Source of the DNA: an uncultured Fidelibacterota bacterium
GTDB lineage: Bacteria > Marinisomatota > Marinisomatia > Marinisomatales > UBA1611
Direction of reading: 5' to 3'
Assembly: GCA_913043185.1 (NCBI GenBank)
Contig: CAJWMI010000078.1
Span: 1 to 6,791, forward strand
DNA length: 6,791 nucleotides
Shown here piece by piece: positions 5,629-6,791 of this stretch. Position numbers and translations under genes: made by a program. Each line of letters opens with the position of its first letter. Within the stretch, counting starts at the first letter, position 1. The notes beneath the pieces are model-generated. The model worked only from the letters and a program-made list of their open reading frames with translations. It was not told the origin of the DNA and made no database searches.

Positions 5629-6791
5629 ATGAAAGTAGTTATAATCGGTGCAGGTGAAGTAGGTTTTCATGTTGCTAAAGCACTTAGTGAAGAAAACTAT
5701 GATATCACTGTTGTAGACATAGACCATGAAAAATGTCAACGAGCGTCTGAGAATTTGGATGTTATCGTGGTAGAGGGTAATGGCGCTAGTCCCAATGTTC
5801 TTCTAGAAGCTAAAGTAGGTGATGCCGACTATGTGCTCTGCCTTACTCGAGTTGATGAGGTTAATCTTATAGCATCACAACAGTCTCATGAGCTTGGCGC
5901 GAATAAGGTCATTGCCAGATTACGTGATCAGCAATATTCGGCCCGTGATAGTATCATTAAACCTGAAAAATTTGGTGTTGACATGGTCATCCATCCTGAG
6001 CAAGAAGCATGCAGGGAGATAACTCAACTGATGAAATACCCTTATGCGGTTCAGGCAAGGAGTTTTGAAGGGGGAAGGCTGACAATGGTTGGAATACGAA
6101 TCGACCATAAGAAAATATTATTGATTGATAACAAAACTCTTTCTGAAATATGTAAAACTAATGATCGTTTTAGGTTTACGGTTGTAGCTGTATTACGAGA
6201 TAATGAGCCCATTGTCCCAACCTCTGACTTTAAGTTTCGAGAGGGTGATATCGCCCACTTTGTTCTTAAGTCAAAGAATATTGAAAATTTACTTGAACTC
6301 TTAAACATCACTGGTTCAAGCACTAATAATATTATGATTGTAGGAGGGTCCAAGATTGGCCGCACCCTTGCCGAGGAGATTTCCGAATATCACAATGTAA
6401 GATTAATTGATTATGATAGGCCTAAAGCCGAAAAGATCTCTACAAAACTAAACGATGCGATGGTTGTATATGGTGATGGCACGGACATTGAATTTTTAAA
6501 AGCAGAAAACATCCAGGATGTTGACAGTTTTATAGCCGTAACTGAAAATGAAAAAACAAATTTAATCGCAGGTATGCTGGCTCATCATCTTGGTGCAAAG
6601 CAAAGCATAATCCACGTGGTTAATACTGAATATATGCCTACAATAAAAGAAATAGGTTTTGGCGCGGTAATCAGTAAGAATTTATCTACAGCAAACTCAA
6701 TTTTGAGAATATTACATAGTGATAAATCAGATACAGCAGTCGCGACTTTTCATGAAATAGGATTGGACGTATTCGAATTGCAACCTGAAGA
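5629..6791 (+). CDS. trkA: Trk potassium uptake system NAD-binding regulatory protein TrkA, 5' part
   Basis: TrkA is the cytoplasmic, nucleotide-binding regulatory subunit that gates the TrkH/TrkG potassium channel. The frame is open from ATG at 5629 to the window end (387 codons plus 2 bases), so about 60-70 residues of a typical 450-residue protein are missing. It has the tandem RCK layout. The first TrkA_N Rossmann domain has VVIIGAGEVGFHVA (GxGxxG at G7, G9, G12) and an acidic ribose-binding D30 in VVDID. The first TrkA_C domain lies at about 135-220. The second Rossmann domain has IMIVGGSKIG (G239-G244) and D261 in LIDYD. The second TrkA_C is cut off. In the second glycine motif a serine (S241) replaces the middle glycine, a variation I recall in other TrkA proteins. 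No Shine-Dalgarno sequence is seen before the ATG. A trkH gene would be expected just downstream but lies outside the window. Confidence 0.95.
   Translation, partial: MKVVIIGAGEVGFHVAKALSEENYDITVVDIDHEKCQRASENLDVIVVEGNGASPNVLLEAKVGDADYVLCLTRVDEVNLIASQQSHELGANKVIARLRDQQYSARDSIIKPEKFGVDMVIHPEQEACREITQLMKYPYAVQARSFEGGRLTMVGIRIDHKKILLIDNKTLSEICKTNDRFRFTVVAVLRDNEPIVPTSDFKFREGDIAHFVLKSKNIENLLELLNITGSSTNNIMIVGGSKIGRTLAEEISEYHNVRLIDYDRPKAEKISTKLNDAMVVYGDGTDIEFLKAENIQDVDSFIAVTENEKTNLIAGMLAHHLGAKQSIIHVVNTEYMPTIKEIGFGAVISKNLSTANSILRILHSDKSDTAVATFHEIGLDVFELQPE

Noticed and set aside
5920..6365. Two overlapping open minus-strand frames opposite trkA
   Set aside because: They overlap each other and the conserved trkA frame and look like no known protein.

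Overview
The window is AT-rich (roughly one third G+C by eye) and densely coded. It holds seven genes, all on the plus strand, with both outer genes cut by the window edges. The content is bacterial housekeeping: a HAD-family phosphatase (3' part), holo-ACP synthase (acpS), the bifunctional NAD(P)HX repair enzyme (nnr), a small VanZ-like membrane protein, the DNA-repair ATPase recN, the peptidoglycan enzyme murA, and the potassium-uptake regulator trkA (5' part). I see no mobile element, CRISPR array, tRNA or rRNA, and no previously undescribed system.

Layout. From base 1 to 5558 the genes form one tightly packed block that is almost certainly an operon. HAD and acpS overlap by 8 nt, acpS and nnr by 1 nt (TAATG), nnr and the VanZ-like gene by 14 or 20 nt depending on the start, and VanZ-like and recN by 1 nt (TAATG). 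Only 2 nt separate recN from murA. The one intergenic space is the 70 nt between murA and trkA (5559-5628). It is almost pure A/T and contains two AT-only inverted repeats and a possible promoter for trkA. Shine-Dalgarno sequences are weak or absent before most genes, so downstream genes in the block probably rely on translational coupling.

How the genes work together. They do not form one pathway. They cover cofactor and carrier housekeeping (AcpS activates acyl carrier protein; Nnr repairs damaged NADH/NADPH), genome maintenance (RecN), envelope synthesis (MurA) and ion homeostasis (TrkA). Grouping of this kind is common in compact genomes.

Organism. Low G+C, overlapping genes, poor Shine-Dalgarno use, a MurA active-site loop reading CAWGPRP, and a recN-murA junction would suit a streamlined, peptidoglycan-making bacterium, perhaps an uncultured marine member of the Bacteroidetes/Chlorobi/Marinimicrobia side of the tree. 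This placement is inference, and nothing in the window proves it. The most distinctive features are a RecN that looks shortened in its N-terminal lobe and at its C-terminus, the TTG start of acpS forced by the reading frame, and the symmetric AT-only spacer before trkA.
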